In this document: in pieces, positions 11,408 to 23,000 of the stretch
Position numbering within the stretch: the first letter of the stretch is position 1
How the letters are laid out: every line of letters begins with the position of its first letter
Assembly: GCA_037176905.1 (NCBI GenBank)
Contig: JBBBWG010008779.1
Location: 15,235-67,296, forward strand
Direction: 5' to 3'
Length of the DNA stretch: 52,062 nt
From: Azolla pinnata
Lineage: Eukaryota; Streptophyta; Polypodiopsida; Salviniales; Salviniaceae
The notes under the pieces: generated by a model
Databases searched by the model: none
Seen by the model: only the letters and a program-made list of their open reading frames with translations
What the model was told of the DNA's origin: nothing
Made by a program: the position numbers and the translations under genes

Positions 11408-11465
11408 GAAAGCAAGAAGAGAAGCTCTCAGAATGGGAGAAGAAGGAAGCCATGGAGGGGATCAA

Positions 11466-14400
11466 CTAACCTTGCGACGGAGCATCGGCGGCGGCTCTCT
11501 TCTTGTGGTGCTGCTGGATGACCAGAATGGAGGCCTTCGTGTCGACATTGCTGGTCTTGGCGAGGGCTTCCCCGACGCCGCCCAACACGGATTTCTCCGA
11601 GTGCCGATGCTGGCTATGGCCCACGACAATCAAGGAGAAGTCCCTGGTTTTCGTCGCGGAAACGACATCTTCGGGATAGGTCTCGGAAGCAGCGTATGAG
11701 CATTCCTCGAAGACGATGTTCTCCTTGCTCGCGCTCTTCTCCTTCAAGTCAGCTACAGCTTGCTCGTCGGAATCATCGTCGTCGCCGTCGTCTTGCGGAT
11801 CGGAGTCGCCGCTGCTACCGATGATGTCGATCACATGGCTCGCGCCTTCGTTCGGCTTGCGGAAGAAGCGGAGGGCAAACACCTCCACGCTCGCGTGCTC
11901 CGCGAGCCTGCATCCGAATGCCAAAGCCTCGCGATCGTCGGCCCCGCCGCGGAAAACCACGCCGACTTTGCAGCTCGATTCCGGCGCCGAGAGCTGGGCC
12001 GATCCCCATCGCCCCTTGTCGAGGAGGAGGCCGACGGAGCAAGGTGCGTTCTCCATCACTCTCTCGTTCATCGCTTTGATTCCTGTCGCTGCGTTCGTGT
12101 GGTCGATGCTTCCGTCCTCCTTCTCGTGGAAGCCGTATGGCAGCAAGATGATCGTGGCCCGCTTGTCGATCGCCGACTCGCAGATGTCGTGGTGCATCTC
12201 CGAGACGTGGGAGAGCGCGCGGAGAAGCCGCACCGGCACCTTCGACATCTGCCCGTAGGTTTTGAAGGGGATCAAGGCGTTGTCGTCGAGCTCCATCGCG
12301 CTCGCGATCTCCTCCTCCTCGGCCGTGACGGATCTGCTCAAGCTCAGGATCGAGGAAGGCCGATCCAGGGATAGCTCGATGAGATGCATCGCGAACAGCT
12401 TGATGCTCGGCTTGCTCAACCTCGCGGCGCTCGATGATGATGATGATGATGATGATGTGCTGCCTTTGCATGCCTCCACCAAGTTCAGGAGGGCGGGCGT
12501 GTTCCTTGTCGTGCCCCCGTGTATGCATGCGAGGATGCGGAGCTCCCCCTTCTTGTCGATTCCTTCGAGCTTCCGCGTCTTGTACGGCGCAGGCTTCCTC
12601 GCCGGTTTGTAGAGCGCCATCACGGCTGGCGTCGTGAAGAACATCAGGATCAAGCACATGAGCACCAAGATAGCAAAGGTCTGGTCGTCGAAAACCTGCG
12701 GCCGCCGCAGACAGCAGGATAGAAAAAAAAAATGGAGGATGGGTTTAGAATCTGAGGCAAGAGAGATCGAGATGTGGACCGCTGTGCTAGCAGAAGTTTA
12801 TAGATATTGCTTGCTGTGATGGGGGGGCAAGAGCCCACAGTGCAAGCATATGATTAAGAGCTTTGGGAGGCAAATATGCCATTCTGATGTGGGTAAGAAA
12901 GAGCCCACAATGCAGCAGCATGGTATTCTTGAAGGGTTTTTGGAAGACATATTCCGGTGCAGGTTAAGAGCCCACAATGCAAAACATATGATTGCTTTCT
13001 CCTATCCATGGATGTAGGCAAATTATGCTGGCAGATTTTTACAGATATTGCTTGCTGTGATGGGGGGTAAGAGCCCACAGTGCAGGATATGATTAAGAGC
13101 TTTGGAAGGCAATATTTCATTCTGATGTGGGTAAGAAAGAGCCCACAATGCAGCAGCATGATATTCTTGAAGGGTTTTTGGAAGACATATTCCGATGGAT
13201 GCACAGATTAAGAGCCCACAATGCAGCAGCATGATATTCTTGAAGGGTTTTTGGAAGACATATTCCGATGGATGCACAGATTAAGAGCCCACAATGCAAA
13301 ACATATGATTGCTTTCTCCTATCCATGGAATGTATGATCGAATCAGATCCCAAAGATGGTTAATGGTAGCCTCTTCTGGCGATCGATGTACGAGGAGCGG
13401 AATTCAAAGATCGAATCAGATCCCAAAATGGGTAAGGTTGCCACTTCTAGCGATGGAAGAGGGGCCGAATTCAAGGATCGAATCAGATCCCAAAGATGGT
13501 TAATGGTAGCCTCTTCTGGCGATCGATGTAAGAGGAGCGGAATTCAAAGATCGAATCATATCCCAAAATGGGTAAGGTTGCCACTTCTAGCGATGGAAGA
13601 GGGGCCGAATTCAAGGATCGAATCAGATCCCAAATGGGTATGCTTGCCTCTTTTGACTACTACAACTACTACAACTACTACTACTAGCATTACTACTACT
13701 ACCATCACAACTACTACCATCACAACAACTACTACTATCACAACAACTACTTCTTACCCCGAGATCCTTGCCGATGTTGAGCACGATGAGCTCGACGAGG
13801 CCCTTGGTGTTCATCAGGAAGCCGAGCGTGAGCGCCTCGCGGAGGGGCCACTTCAAGGACAAGGCGACGGCGGCGGTGGCGGAGATCTTGCCGAGGCCGG
13901 CGGCGAGCACGAGGAGCGCGAGGAAGCCGAGGGCGCCGGCGGAGCCGATGCTGCCGAGGTCGGTCTTCAAGCCGCTGGACGCGAAGAAGAGCGGGAGCAT
14001 GAGGGCGGTGACGAAGTCCTCGATCTTCTCGACGAGGAGCTGCGCGAAGCGGCCCTCGTGGGCGGGGATGATGAGCCCGAAGACGAAGGCGCCGAAGAGG
14101 GGGTGGATCCCGATCGCATCGGTGGCGAATCCGGAGACGAGAACCCCGACGAGAGCGATGCACACGTAGATCTCGCTCACCGTCTCGTGGGGCCCGGTGA
14201 CGGAGATCGTCGCGCGGCGAGCTAGCGACTCGACGAGCCTCCGCGCGACGAAGAGCATGAAGAGGACAAATCCCAAGCCCCACAGGAGCACGTATGCGGG
14301 CGTAGCGGGGCTCGAACTCGGGCCCGATATCGCCACCCCGATCGCCAGCAAGATCCACGCGCAAACGTCGTTGATCGCCGCCGCGGGCACCACGAACTTG

Positions 14401-16361
14401 GCTATGTCGCTCGCCAGCAGCTTGCGCTCCGCCATGATCCTCACCAGCACCGGGAACGCGGTGATCGAGATCGGCACCCCCATGAACACCACCAGCGGCC
14501 CGAACCTCGCCCCGGTCGACAGCGACCTCCGCAGGATGCTCGCGACCCCTACCCCGCCCGCGAACGGCAACGCGATCCCCGCCGCCGCGATCGTCGCCGC
14601 GATCCTCCCGCTCTTCTTGATCTCGCGCAGGTCCAGCTCCAGCCCCACCATGAACAGGAAGAAGAGCAGGCCCAGGTTGGCTATCGTCTCCAGCAGCGTC
14701 AGGCTCGTCTCCGGGAACAGCGCGTTCAGGTACGCTTTGTTCCTTCCCAAGCCCGAGGGGCCGAGAAGCACGCCGCCCTGCTCACGGGAAAGGAGAATAA
14801 CACGAATCCCATCATCGATCGAAGGGAGAGACCTCTTGTTTTGAGGCCTAGCATTTGCCCTCTCCAATCGGTGTAAGGTGGAGAGACCTCTTGTTTTGAG
14901 GCCTAGCATTTGCCCTCTCCAATCGGTGTAAGGTTCCAGGAATTCCTAGAGCTTTGGGGCATCGATTTTGCCTGCCATTCATCATGATCATAACTGCTCT
15001 TTGGTTGGTTGGTTGTTGGCTTTATCCACCTGGTTGCGGCGAGGATGATCATGAGGCAATCAATGGAGGAGAGGCAGAATGCTAAGACTATTATTTGAGG
15101 TGTAAGTGGTGAACCCCTCCCTCCCTATTGCGTGATAATAATGCGCACAGCCAGCTATGTCGAAGCCTTATTCCTGCCGAAATCGCGTCTTGCTACGGGA
15201 ACGTAAGAATTCTAGCGCTTCGAAGAGAACCCTAGGATTTATGTAGGGACAAGAGTTGTGGCTGCGGGAAATCCGAGTCCTATGTCATTGCAAAGCTTGG
15301 GAGAGCTTGCTTGCTTGTGATCATGCAAGCGCCGAATTTCCAACAATGGGTTTTGTAGCATATGCTGTGGCTATGTAAATCGGAGTCTTATGCCATCGCA
15401 AAAATGCTCGGGATATAGCTTCCCTCTAGGGGAACAGATGCAAAAAACTGAAATGAAGTCAAGGCCAGGTTTTTGGAAATCTGAGTCCTATGTCATTTCC
15501 AAAATGCTCAGGATAGGTTGCCTCTAGAGGAACATATGCAAACGGCTGAAATGAAGTTAAAGGGCGGGCTTTTTGGAAATCCGAACCCTATGTCATTGCA
15601 AAATGCTCAGAGGTAGCTTGCTTCTGATAATATGCAAGAGCTGAATTTTCAAAGATGGGTTTGCAGCATATAATTTGGCTACGGAAATCCCGAGTCCTAT
15701 CTCCTTGGCACAGCATTGCTGCTGATCGTGGCAAAAGCTGAAATGAAGGCAAAGATGGATCTGTAAGAATGCAGCGATGCAAGCCGCTATGGAAATCCCG
15801 GAGTCCTCGTATGCCATTGCAAAAGCTCGGCATAGCTCCGCTTGTGATCGTGGCAAAAGCTGAAATGAAGCCGAAGATGATGGATCGGGTTTGCAAAGAA
15901 TACGATGATGCATGCAGAAGCTTGGGACAGCTTGCATCCGATGATGCGAAAACTGAAAGGAAGCTCAAAAGATGGGCTTGTAAGCACACTATGATGATGA
16001 TGATGATAATGCGGCTAACTAACGGAGATCGATCATTGCAATAAGCTTGGGATATAGCTTTGCATCTGATCGTATGATGCCGAAACACCGAAAAGAAGCT
16101 CGAAAAAACTGATTGGGGCTAGATATATGTAGAGCAGCATACGATGATTTCGGCGAGGACGCGAGGCTGCCGGAGCGGCTTGAAGAGGAAGGCCACGGAC
16201 CGAGTGACGAGGAGCACGGCGGCGATCTGAATGACGAGGAGGGGAAGCGCAAAGTCGATGGGGTTGTCGCCTTGGAGGACACCATTGGAGACGGCTTGGC
16301 GAACGGGGTAGCAAGGCGGGGACGGGGACGGGGACGAATCGGAAGCGGAATCGGAAGCCAT
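11466..16361 (-). CDS. CHX: CHX-family cation/H+ antiporter (CPA2)
   Basis: Three exons on the minus strand: 16361-16143, 14777-13758 and 12695-11466, both introns phase 0, giving about 822 residues (family ~800). Exon 1 carries SNGVLQGDNPIDFALPLL and LRQPRVLAEII. Exon 2 continues GGVLLGPSGLGRNKAYL and holds most of the Na+/H+ exchanger membrane domain, including AAAINDVCAWILLA with the conserved Asn-Asp transport motif, GIHPLFGAFVFG, SSGLKTDLGS and LGFLMNTKGLVELIVLNIG. Exon 3 opens VFDDQTFAILVLM, has the last membrane helix (FTTPAVMALYKPAR) and then the long soluble tail with two USP-like halves, ending ASILVIQQ. A run of nine Ser is encoded by an ATC/GAT triplet run. CHX proteins exchange K+ (or Na+) for H+ in endomembranes or plasma membrane and control pH and K+ balance. 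All key motifs are intact. The introns are filled with private tandem repeats. Confidence 0.93.
12795..13330 (-). repeat. Nested tandem duplication in CHX intron 2
   Basis: A ~235-base segment occurs twice (about 12795-13015 and 13030-13330). Both start with TTTATAGATATTGCTTGCTG-like sequence (12797, 13036), contain AAGAGCCCACAGTGCA and end with CATATGATTGCTTTCTCC. Inside the second copy a ~73-base subunit (GAGCCCACAATGCAGCAGCA, ATTCTTGAAGGGTTTTTGGA, ATTCCGATGGATGCACAG) is itself tandemly doubled. The duplication is wholly intronic. Confidence 0.85.
13336..13640 (-). repeat. 140-base dimeric tandem repeat in CHX intron 2
   Basis: GATCGAATCAGATCCCAAA recurs at 13336, 13406, 13476, 13546 (one-base variant) and 13616. 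Alternate ~70-base half-units differ (TGGCGATCGATGTA versus TAGCGATGGAAGAGG), so the array has a 140-base dimeric period. Confidence 0.9.
13657..13750. repeat. ACT/AAC triplet microsatellite beside CHX intron 2 donor
   Basis: A run of ACTACT, AACTAC and ATCACAAC triplets runs up to the donor site of CHX intron 2 (exon 2 ends at 13758). Confidence 0.85.
14825..14934 (-). repeat. Perfect 55-base tandem duplication in CHX intron 1
   Basis: Two head-to-tail copies (14825-14879 and 14880-14934) beginning GGAGAGACCTCTTGTTTTG and ending TCGGTGTAAGGT appear identical. They lie about 50 bases upstream (in the sense direction) of the exon 2 acceptor, so they extend the intron's 3' end. Confidence 0.92.
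15260..16060 (-). repeat. Decayed ~100-base tandem array in CHX intron 1
   Basis: At least seven loosely similar units recur, each with GGAAATCCGAGTCCTATG, CATTGCAAAATGCTC, a TAGCTTGC-like stretch and GCTGAAATGAAG (for example near 15265, 15370, 15475, 15575, 15685, 15790 and 16030). Divergence is high, so the array is old or fast-decaying. Confidence 0.65.
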
Positions 16362-16374
16362 GGATCGGGATATG

Positions 16375-16705
16375 ATGGTAGCTATGGATTTTGCTATATA
16401 ATGGTAGCAATGGATTGCTGTATAATGGTAGCAATGGATTGCTATATAATGGTAGAAATGGATTGCTATATAATGGTAGCTATGGATTGCTATATAATGG
16501 TAGCTATGGATTGCTATATAATGGTAGCTGTGGATTGCTATATAATGGTAGCTATGGATTGCTATGTAATGGTAGCTATGGATTGCTATCTAATGGTAGC
16601 TATGGATTGCTATATAATAATGGTAGCTATGGATTGCTATATAATGGTAGCTATGGATTGCTATATAATGGTAGCTATGGATTGCTATATAATGGTAGCT
16701 AGGTA
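16375..16705. repeat. 24-base minisatellite, ~13 copies, adjacent to CHX start
   Basis: The unit ATGGTAGC(T/A)ATGGATTGCTATATA is repeated 13 times with single-base changes and one insertion (ATA near 16617). It starts 14 bases upstream of the CHX ATG. On the CHX sense strand each unit reads TATATAGCAATCC and so on, with a TATATA box in most copies and no ATG. On the plus strand it forms two open frames (NGSYGLLY and MVAMDCYI repeats) because 24 is a multiple of three; these are probably not genes. Confidence 0.95.
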
Positions 16706-19030
16706 TATATATATGTGGATCAAAACCCTCCTTGGAGCTGCCTCTTTTGACTCAAAACTCTTGTGAAGCTCATTTGCCTCTGTTGGGGGGGACTAAAAAG
16801 AGGTATGCTTGGCTTTCTGGTTTTAGATGGGGGATTTTGGGCAATTTGTCAAGGGGTGATATATATATAGAGAGAGAGAGCTTATATTATACATGACTTT
16901 GGGGAAGATAATAGATAAAAAGAGGAGATGGTGGTGATTGAGTAGAAGAGCCACTCTTTTGCGCTGTTGCGACAAGTGTCGAGTTGCGAGCGAGCGAGTC
17001 GGTGCTTGGTGCAGAGGAGCCCTCTTTTTTTGCCCACCACAGAAGAAGAAGATGAAGAAGAAGAAGGAGAGAGCGGCCATTACGTCTGTGGCGCCAGTGG
17101 CCATCTGTCTCCTGGGCTGGTACCAGTGAAATCAGTGCTTACTATACTGCTCCCCGCATGGAGCGATCTTTCCGTGATGAGAGTCGCGGGGGGAAGGGCT
17201 CGATCGATCTTTTTCTGCTGCTTGCTTTTCCTGGGGAGGCCATCTCTTTGTCGTGAGCCTCTGGCTCGCAGTCGGGCGTTTTATTCGCCCGACTGCCTTT
17301 TTCCGACCCGAGTGGGGGACATGAAAGAAAAGCCAGGCGCGTTCGTAAGCCACGTTGCAGGCTCTTCTGCTTCGCTGAGGGCCCGTCTCTGGCTTGATAG
17401 TTTTTCCCTCGCCCCGATTGGCGGAACAGCTATTCTGGGTTTACTCTCTCTGCCCTGTGCTGCTGCATGTGGGTTTGAGTACCAACTGCCACATGCTATA
17501 ACAAGACATTAACCAGCGAATCGTGCGTTGCTTCAATATGCGCGCATGCATTCGATCATTACTTGCAAGCAGACGCCCCCGGCTCTGCTCGCTGAGGACT
17601 CTGCTGCAAGTCCTGGGGCTTCTTTCGTGCCCACATGGAATCGCATTATCGGACGCTTAAGCGTATCGTGACAGCTGTCGGCATCATCCTCTTGTGATTG
17701 TTCGTTTCCGTGGGTTGTGTGACGACACGACAAGAGAGAGTAGAGTCTGTCTCGATCCTGTTTGCTCTCAGAACGCCTGCGTGTTACGCCCTGGCTAATC
17801 AAACTGGCCCCACCACGGTAACTTTGTCGAAGCCTGTTTTGTCTTGGCTTGCATTGTCGTCAGCTTGCAACGCCTGGTGGCCATCTCCTGCTCTGCTCCG
17901 CCCTCGATCTCAGTCATTATCCTCAATGTGTTATGAAACTCTCTTTGTTCCCGTAGTCAAGCCTCGTCGACAGAAGTGCCTCTCTGCAGGAGCTTTGATC
18001 AGTGTTTCTCGCCTCAAATAGTGACGTGTCGAAACACATTGTCGAATCTTGCGATTGCGTTTCCAAACAACCTAACTGCAGTTGTAGGATAATGGACAAG
18101 TCAGGTTGCATGAGCAAAGCAATGAAGTTGCTTCATTTGTTCTTGGTTGGATAATGAAACTAGTTCAAAGCCTATTGATGATAATAATGTATGGAATGTT
18201 CAACCGGCTACACAATATGTTCGAGAAAAACGTTAGATTGGACCTTTCGCTCCTACATGGGATATATTATTAAGTTTTGAACCTTGACTTGTTCGTTATA
18301 CTATCAGATTAGAATGCAGTTGTGTTCGATGATGGAGTCGCTTTGATTGGGAGTGCCGCGATAGTCTGTTGCCTGCTGCTTTTTTGCTACTCATCCTCCA
18401 ACGGTAATGTTGTTTGTCGAATTCTGACAGTAACTGGTGTATCTTGTCTCTACCCGTAGCGTAAGCCTTAGCTGACGATTCTTCCATGTTTTTTTGACAA
18501 GGGCTCAAAAGATAAGCTTGCAAAGGATATGCACATTCAGGCTCAGCTTGAAGGTTGCAAATAAATTGGACAAAGCCGCATCAAGAATTCGGCCCTGAGT
18601 TTGATTTATAAAGTTTCAGGGTAATTTGTTGATGCCGAAGTCAAAAGCAAGGATAAGTTCACGAATTGCGATACTTCATTTTTTTTCGCTATTCCCATGT
18701 GTAGCTCAAAGCGGTGCACCGCACAATGGATTATGGTACTCATGTTCTTGCCGTCGACTACTTCCTCATCAACTCGTTCGGATCGAAGTTTGCATTTTTC
18801 GGATCGGAGGAGATTAGCGATGGGATTGAGTTCGTCCGCGGACGCAGCGAAAGGTTCGTTTCTACCTTCATGCAACAGCGATATGAATCTGTCTGGGAAA
18901 AACATCGAGAAACGATAGTCTAATCGACGGATCGTTTTCTGGACCAAGAAGGCATCAAATAGATTCGTATCAGCGATATCAGAATTGTTGTGTGATCGGA
19001 TCTGCTGCTTGCTGGCTGGCCGGCTAGCCG
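16706..19030. other. Gene-free region between CHX and NFU
   Basis: Contains a TATATA plus GAGAGAG tract at 16857-16880 and a GAAGAAGAAG stretch near 17045. Frames of 60-180 codons (for example 16967-17512 plus, 18606-19037 minus) show no domain I recognise. The proximal part should include the promoter of CHX, which is transcribed leftward. Confidence 0.5.
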
Positions 19031-19625
19031 CGCCCATCGACTACTTCCATTCTGCAAGACTTCATGCCCCCGAATCAGACCTCTCTGTCGCCGGCTTCTG
19101 TTTCAGTTTTAGGGATAAGATATCTCGCTTTTGTGTCTGCTGGTTGGCAGTGCCCATCGACTACTTCCGTTCTGCAAAACTTCATGCCACCGAATCAGAT
19201 CTCTCTGTCGCCGGCTTCAGTTTCAGTTTCGGTGATCGGAGCTCTCGCTTTTGTGTCTGCTAGCTGGCAGCGCCCATCGACTGCTTCCGTTCCGCAAAAC
19301 CTTCATGCCACCGAATCAGATCTCTCTGTCGCCGGCTTCTGTTTCTGTTTCAGTGATCAGAGCTCTCGCTTTTGTGTCCGCTAACTAGCAGCGCCCATCG
19401 ACTGCTTCCGTTCTGCAAACCTTCATGCCACCGAATCAGACCTCTCTGTCACCGGCTTCAGTTTCAGTTTCAGTGATCAGATATCTCGCTTCTGTGTCTG
19501 CTGGTTGGCAGCGCCCATCGACTGCTTCCGTTCCGCAAAACCTTCATGCCACCGAATCAGACCTCTCTGTCGCCGGCTTCTGTTTCCGTTTCAGCGATCA
19601 GAGGCTCTCGCTTCCGTGTTTTATT
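19031..19625. repeat. Five-copy 120-base tandem array upstream of NFU
   Basis: Units start at about 19031, 19151, 19271, 19392 and 19512 with CGCCCATCGACT, followed by TTCATGCC(A/C)CCGAATCAGA, TCTCTGTCGCCGGCTTC and CTCGCTTTTGTGTCTGCT. They are roughly 90% alike by eye. The period is a multiple of three, so long open frames run through it, but they end in unrelated sequence before the gap and are not credible coding exons. Confidence 0.9.
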
Positions 19626-19815
19626 TCTCAGGAGTGTGTCTGTTCTCTCTGGCGTCTGTTTGCTCTTCAGAACAAGACTGTGCTTTTCTCATCTGAGAAC
19701 TGCAGAAGAACACTCTTCAGTTTTGTTCTGTTCTCAGACTCTGTTCTGTTTCTGTTCAGTGTTTTGTTGAAGACAAAAATTGAGAGATTTCGTCTGTTTT
19801 CTTCTTCTTCTTCTT

Positions 19816-19915
19816 NNNNNNNNNNNNNNNNNNNNNNNNNNNNNNNNNNNNNNNNNNNNNNNNNNNNNNNNNNNNNNNNNNNNNNNNNNNNNNNNNNNNN
19901 NNNNNNNNNNNNNNN
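19816..19915. other. Assembly gap (100 N)
   Basis: Exactly 100 N flanked on both sides by TTC/TTCTT simple repeats. The true length is unknown. Any reading frame across it is an artefact. Confidence 0.99.
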
Positions 19916-20015
19916 TTCTTCTTCTTCTTCTTTCTTCTTCTTTCTTCTTCTTCTTCAGAAATCTCTCGTCTGTTTTCTTCTTCGTCTTCTGTTTCTGTTC
20001 TTCTTCGGCGCGGCC

Positions 20016-23000
20016 ATGGCCCGCTTCCTTCTCCTCCGTCGCCTGCTTCGCCATCGCCTGCCATCGCTGCTCCCCGCTGCAGAAGCGCCGACCCCTGGGC
20101 CCCCTCCCCATCCTCTCCCTGCCTTCCCGACGACCCCCTCCTCCTCCTCCAACTCCTCCTCCTCCTCCTCCGTCGTCCTCGACTCTTTCTCCCCGCTTCT
20201 TCCCCGCCATCGCCATGCCCACCGCCGCTCTACCACCTCCCCTCCCGCGCTCGCCTCCTCTCTTCTCTCCGTTCCTCCTTCCGGAGGCCTCTTCAAGGTA
20301 AACCGCTCGTTTTTTGTTTTTTCCCCCCTTTTTCCTGCGCGTCCCATTCGTTCGCTTCCGGCCTCGCTTCTCTTTTATGCTAAGCGACCGCTTCTTGTCT
20401 TGTCTGCCTCGATCTCTCTCTCTCTCGCGCGCACCGATTCTTTCTGGCCTTTTTCCGAGGGAAATATTTGCGTTTGTTTTTTCGTCTTCTTCTTCTTCTT
20501 GCCTTCTTCGCTGCTTGCCTCATTCATTCACTGCCGACTTTGCGCCGGGCAACTCTCGTGCTGTACCTGGTTAGGCCTTTTCACGTGTTTAGGAAACATG
20601 TTTACAGGCGGATCATCTGCATAGGCGCGTAGCCACATGGTATGGATGCGCGTTTACAGCTCCATTATCCTTATAATATGCACACTCACGTCTGTTTCCA
20701 GCTCTACTACCCATAGAGATGCCAAATCACATGCTGCGGTTGCGCATTTCTAGATCCGTTATCCTTCCTTTTGTATGCTCATTCATATGCATATTTTGGC
20801 ATCCACACAAATACGGATATCTTTTCCGGTCCATTGTCCATATATATACACAAAAACAAAATTTGTTGCTGTATCCATACATGTGTAGTATATGCACATT
20901 TCCAGTCCCATTTGTTTATGTGTATGTGTGAAAACCTGTTTATATGGATATATTATGTATATAAGTATATTTGCATAGGTACATGTACACTGCTGCATAT
21001 GCATACGGGCATGGGTATCGGCGTAATTGATTTAGTTATGGTTGAGGCAAAGTGGGTCTGTGTATGTGTCTGTCTGCATATACCATGAGGATGTGTATGT
21101 CTATCTAGAACTGCTTGCAAAAGAGATTTTTTATTGTTCTGTTATTATTTCAATGAACATGTGTTTGGATCCAAATTATCCGTAACTATTTTGACATGGC
21201 TCCAAAAATCAATTTTGATACACGTGCCACTCTTTTGTATGTGATGGACAGAACGGTTCGATCGGCCAGCGTAAAAATCTGTTTATACAAACACAGTCGA
21301 CACCAAATCCACAATCCGTGATGTTTATACCTGGAAATCCTGTGATGGAACAAGGCAGCGCGAATTTCCCTAACAGCAGAGCAGGAATGTCATCCCCTCT
21401 TGCTAAGTCTCTCTTCAGAATAGATGGTATGTACAGCATATTTTTCCTCTTAGTTGATAGCTAGCTGTTCCCTTTCTGTTTCTCCATTTTTGGTTGCTAA
21501 AATTCCAAGAATTACGTCCATGTTTTTCTTTTGCTGCAAATACATCAATAATATGTATACAAATGCTTTTTCCTTAATCTTTATTCATATCCATTTGTTA
21601 GTTGCCTTTCTTGGTAAGCCTACTGTTGGTTGCTCAATTTTTCTCCAGAATCTGGATGCATGATTCTAGGAGACAAAGTTTGAACTCCATAATAAAAACC
21701 GAAATTAAATAAACTAGACCAGTTTCAAGAGAGGAATGCCTAGAAATATGACCAAAGGTCAAGTTTATTGCACCAATTATAAAATATAGAAAATGCGCTT
21801 CCTGGGTATCAACGAACCCATGTGTAACTATTTCTAGTGTTTTTCAACACAGAAAAACATTTTGCATTTGTACTCCTGAAGCCTGCAAAATGTTTCATAA
21901 CTACTGATTATGTACACTCCTTTTTTTTTATCATCTAGGTGCTGAACCTTCTTTCTATTTATCCTGACATTGTGTACTCTTATCAAAGGAACATATATCC
22001 TACATTAGTTCTCTGTTTCTTTGGCTTACTTTTTTGTAGAACCAAGATTTGAGATCATGTGTAGAGTTATTTGTTCATACGGATATCACTCCATGTTGAT
22101 ATTTTAATTTTTATCTTTTTGGCAGGAGTAACTCGTGTCTTCTTTGGTTCAAACTTTGTTACTGTTACCAAGTCCGAAGAATCATCTTGGGATATCTTGA
22201 AACCAGAAGTGTTTGCTGCAATTATGGATTTTTATACTTCAAAGCAACCGCTATTTTATGACTCAGAAACACCTTCTCCACCTGATACTGCAATTAAAGA
22301 GGTATTCCATTTCAATCAATGATATTTTTAAGCAAGTTAGACTTCATACAGAAGACGCATAGTTTGATTCCTGTCAATCAATATTTATTGATTGATTTTC
22401 TTAGTCTGATGCCTATGTTTTTTGAGGTTAAGAAGCATGACTGCAGGATAAGGTATTTTCAAACTGAGCAATCGGTAGAATCCGTCTAATCAGCTGTGCC
22501 ATTCTAAGATGTTCTTTGCCGAATAGAATTATCAGAACGAATTGTAGGTTTTTATTGATTGTGTAGTCCTTAATTATGTATCTGCTTGGTAAAGTATTTA
22601 GCATACTTCTAAGGGATCTAGATACCTCATGTCATGTGCCGAAAGCCTTAAAAAGACTAATAATTTGCTATCTATAGATGGCATCCCATTTAGCCATTGA
22701 AGGCTGATATTTTGTTTGTTGTACACGTTTTTGTGATCTTTTTACTCCTCAGGAGAAAAGGTGAGTGCACCACTCCATTATCACACATACATGTTTGTGA
22801 CATTGTTTTTCATTGCTGCAGGATGATGATGAGATTGTTGCTATGATAAAAGAGTTAATAGAGACAAGAATACGGCCTGCTGTGCAAGATGATGGTGGTG
22901 ATATTGAATATCAAGGATTTGATGAGTATGTTTTCTGCGACATAAATCTTCACATCTGTTTACTGCTGTATGAAATTGTACTATCCTAGTGTTGTCACCT

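Noticed and set aside
11716-12657. Several 180-280 codon frames overlapping CHX exon 3 on either strand
   Set aside because: Shadow frames of the GC-rich CHX exon, whose protein matches the family in detail.
13356-14844. Long plus-strand frames (215-289 codons) opposite CHX exon 2
   Set aside because: Antisense shadows of the antiporter membrane domain, extended through intronic repeats.
16375-16705. CRISPR-like regular repeats
   Set aside because: Contiguous minisatellite units without unique spacers in a plant nuclear contig; the same applies to the 120-base array at 19031.
16113-16766. 217-codon plus-strand frame with MVAMDCYI repeats and 103-codon NGSYGLLY frame
   Set aside because: A 24-base minisatellite is open in two frames by arithmetic; the longer frame is also antisense to CHX exon 1. 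No start context or domain supports a repeat protein.
18606-19037. 143-codon minus-strand frame and a 69-codon plus-strand frame near 18714
   Set aside because: No recognisable domain and overlapping opposite-strand frames; retained only as unexplained sequence.
19425-20624. 399-codon frame running through the N gap into the NFU exon 1 frame
   Set aside because: The gap length is arbitrary, so frame continuity is meaningless; NFU presequence begins naturally at the ATG at 20016.
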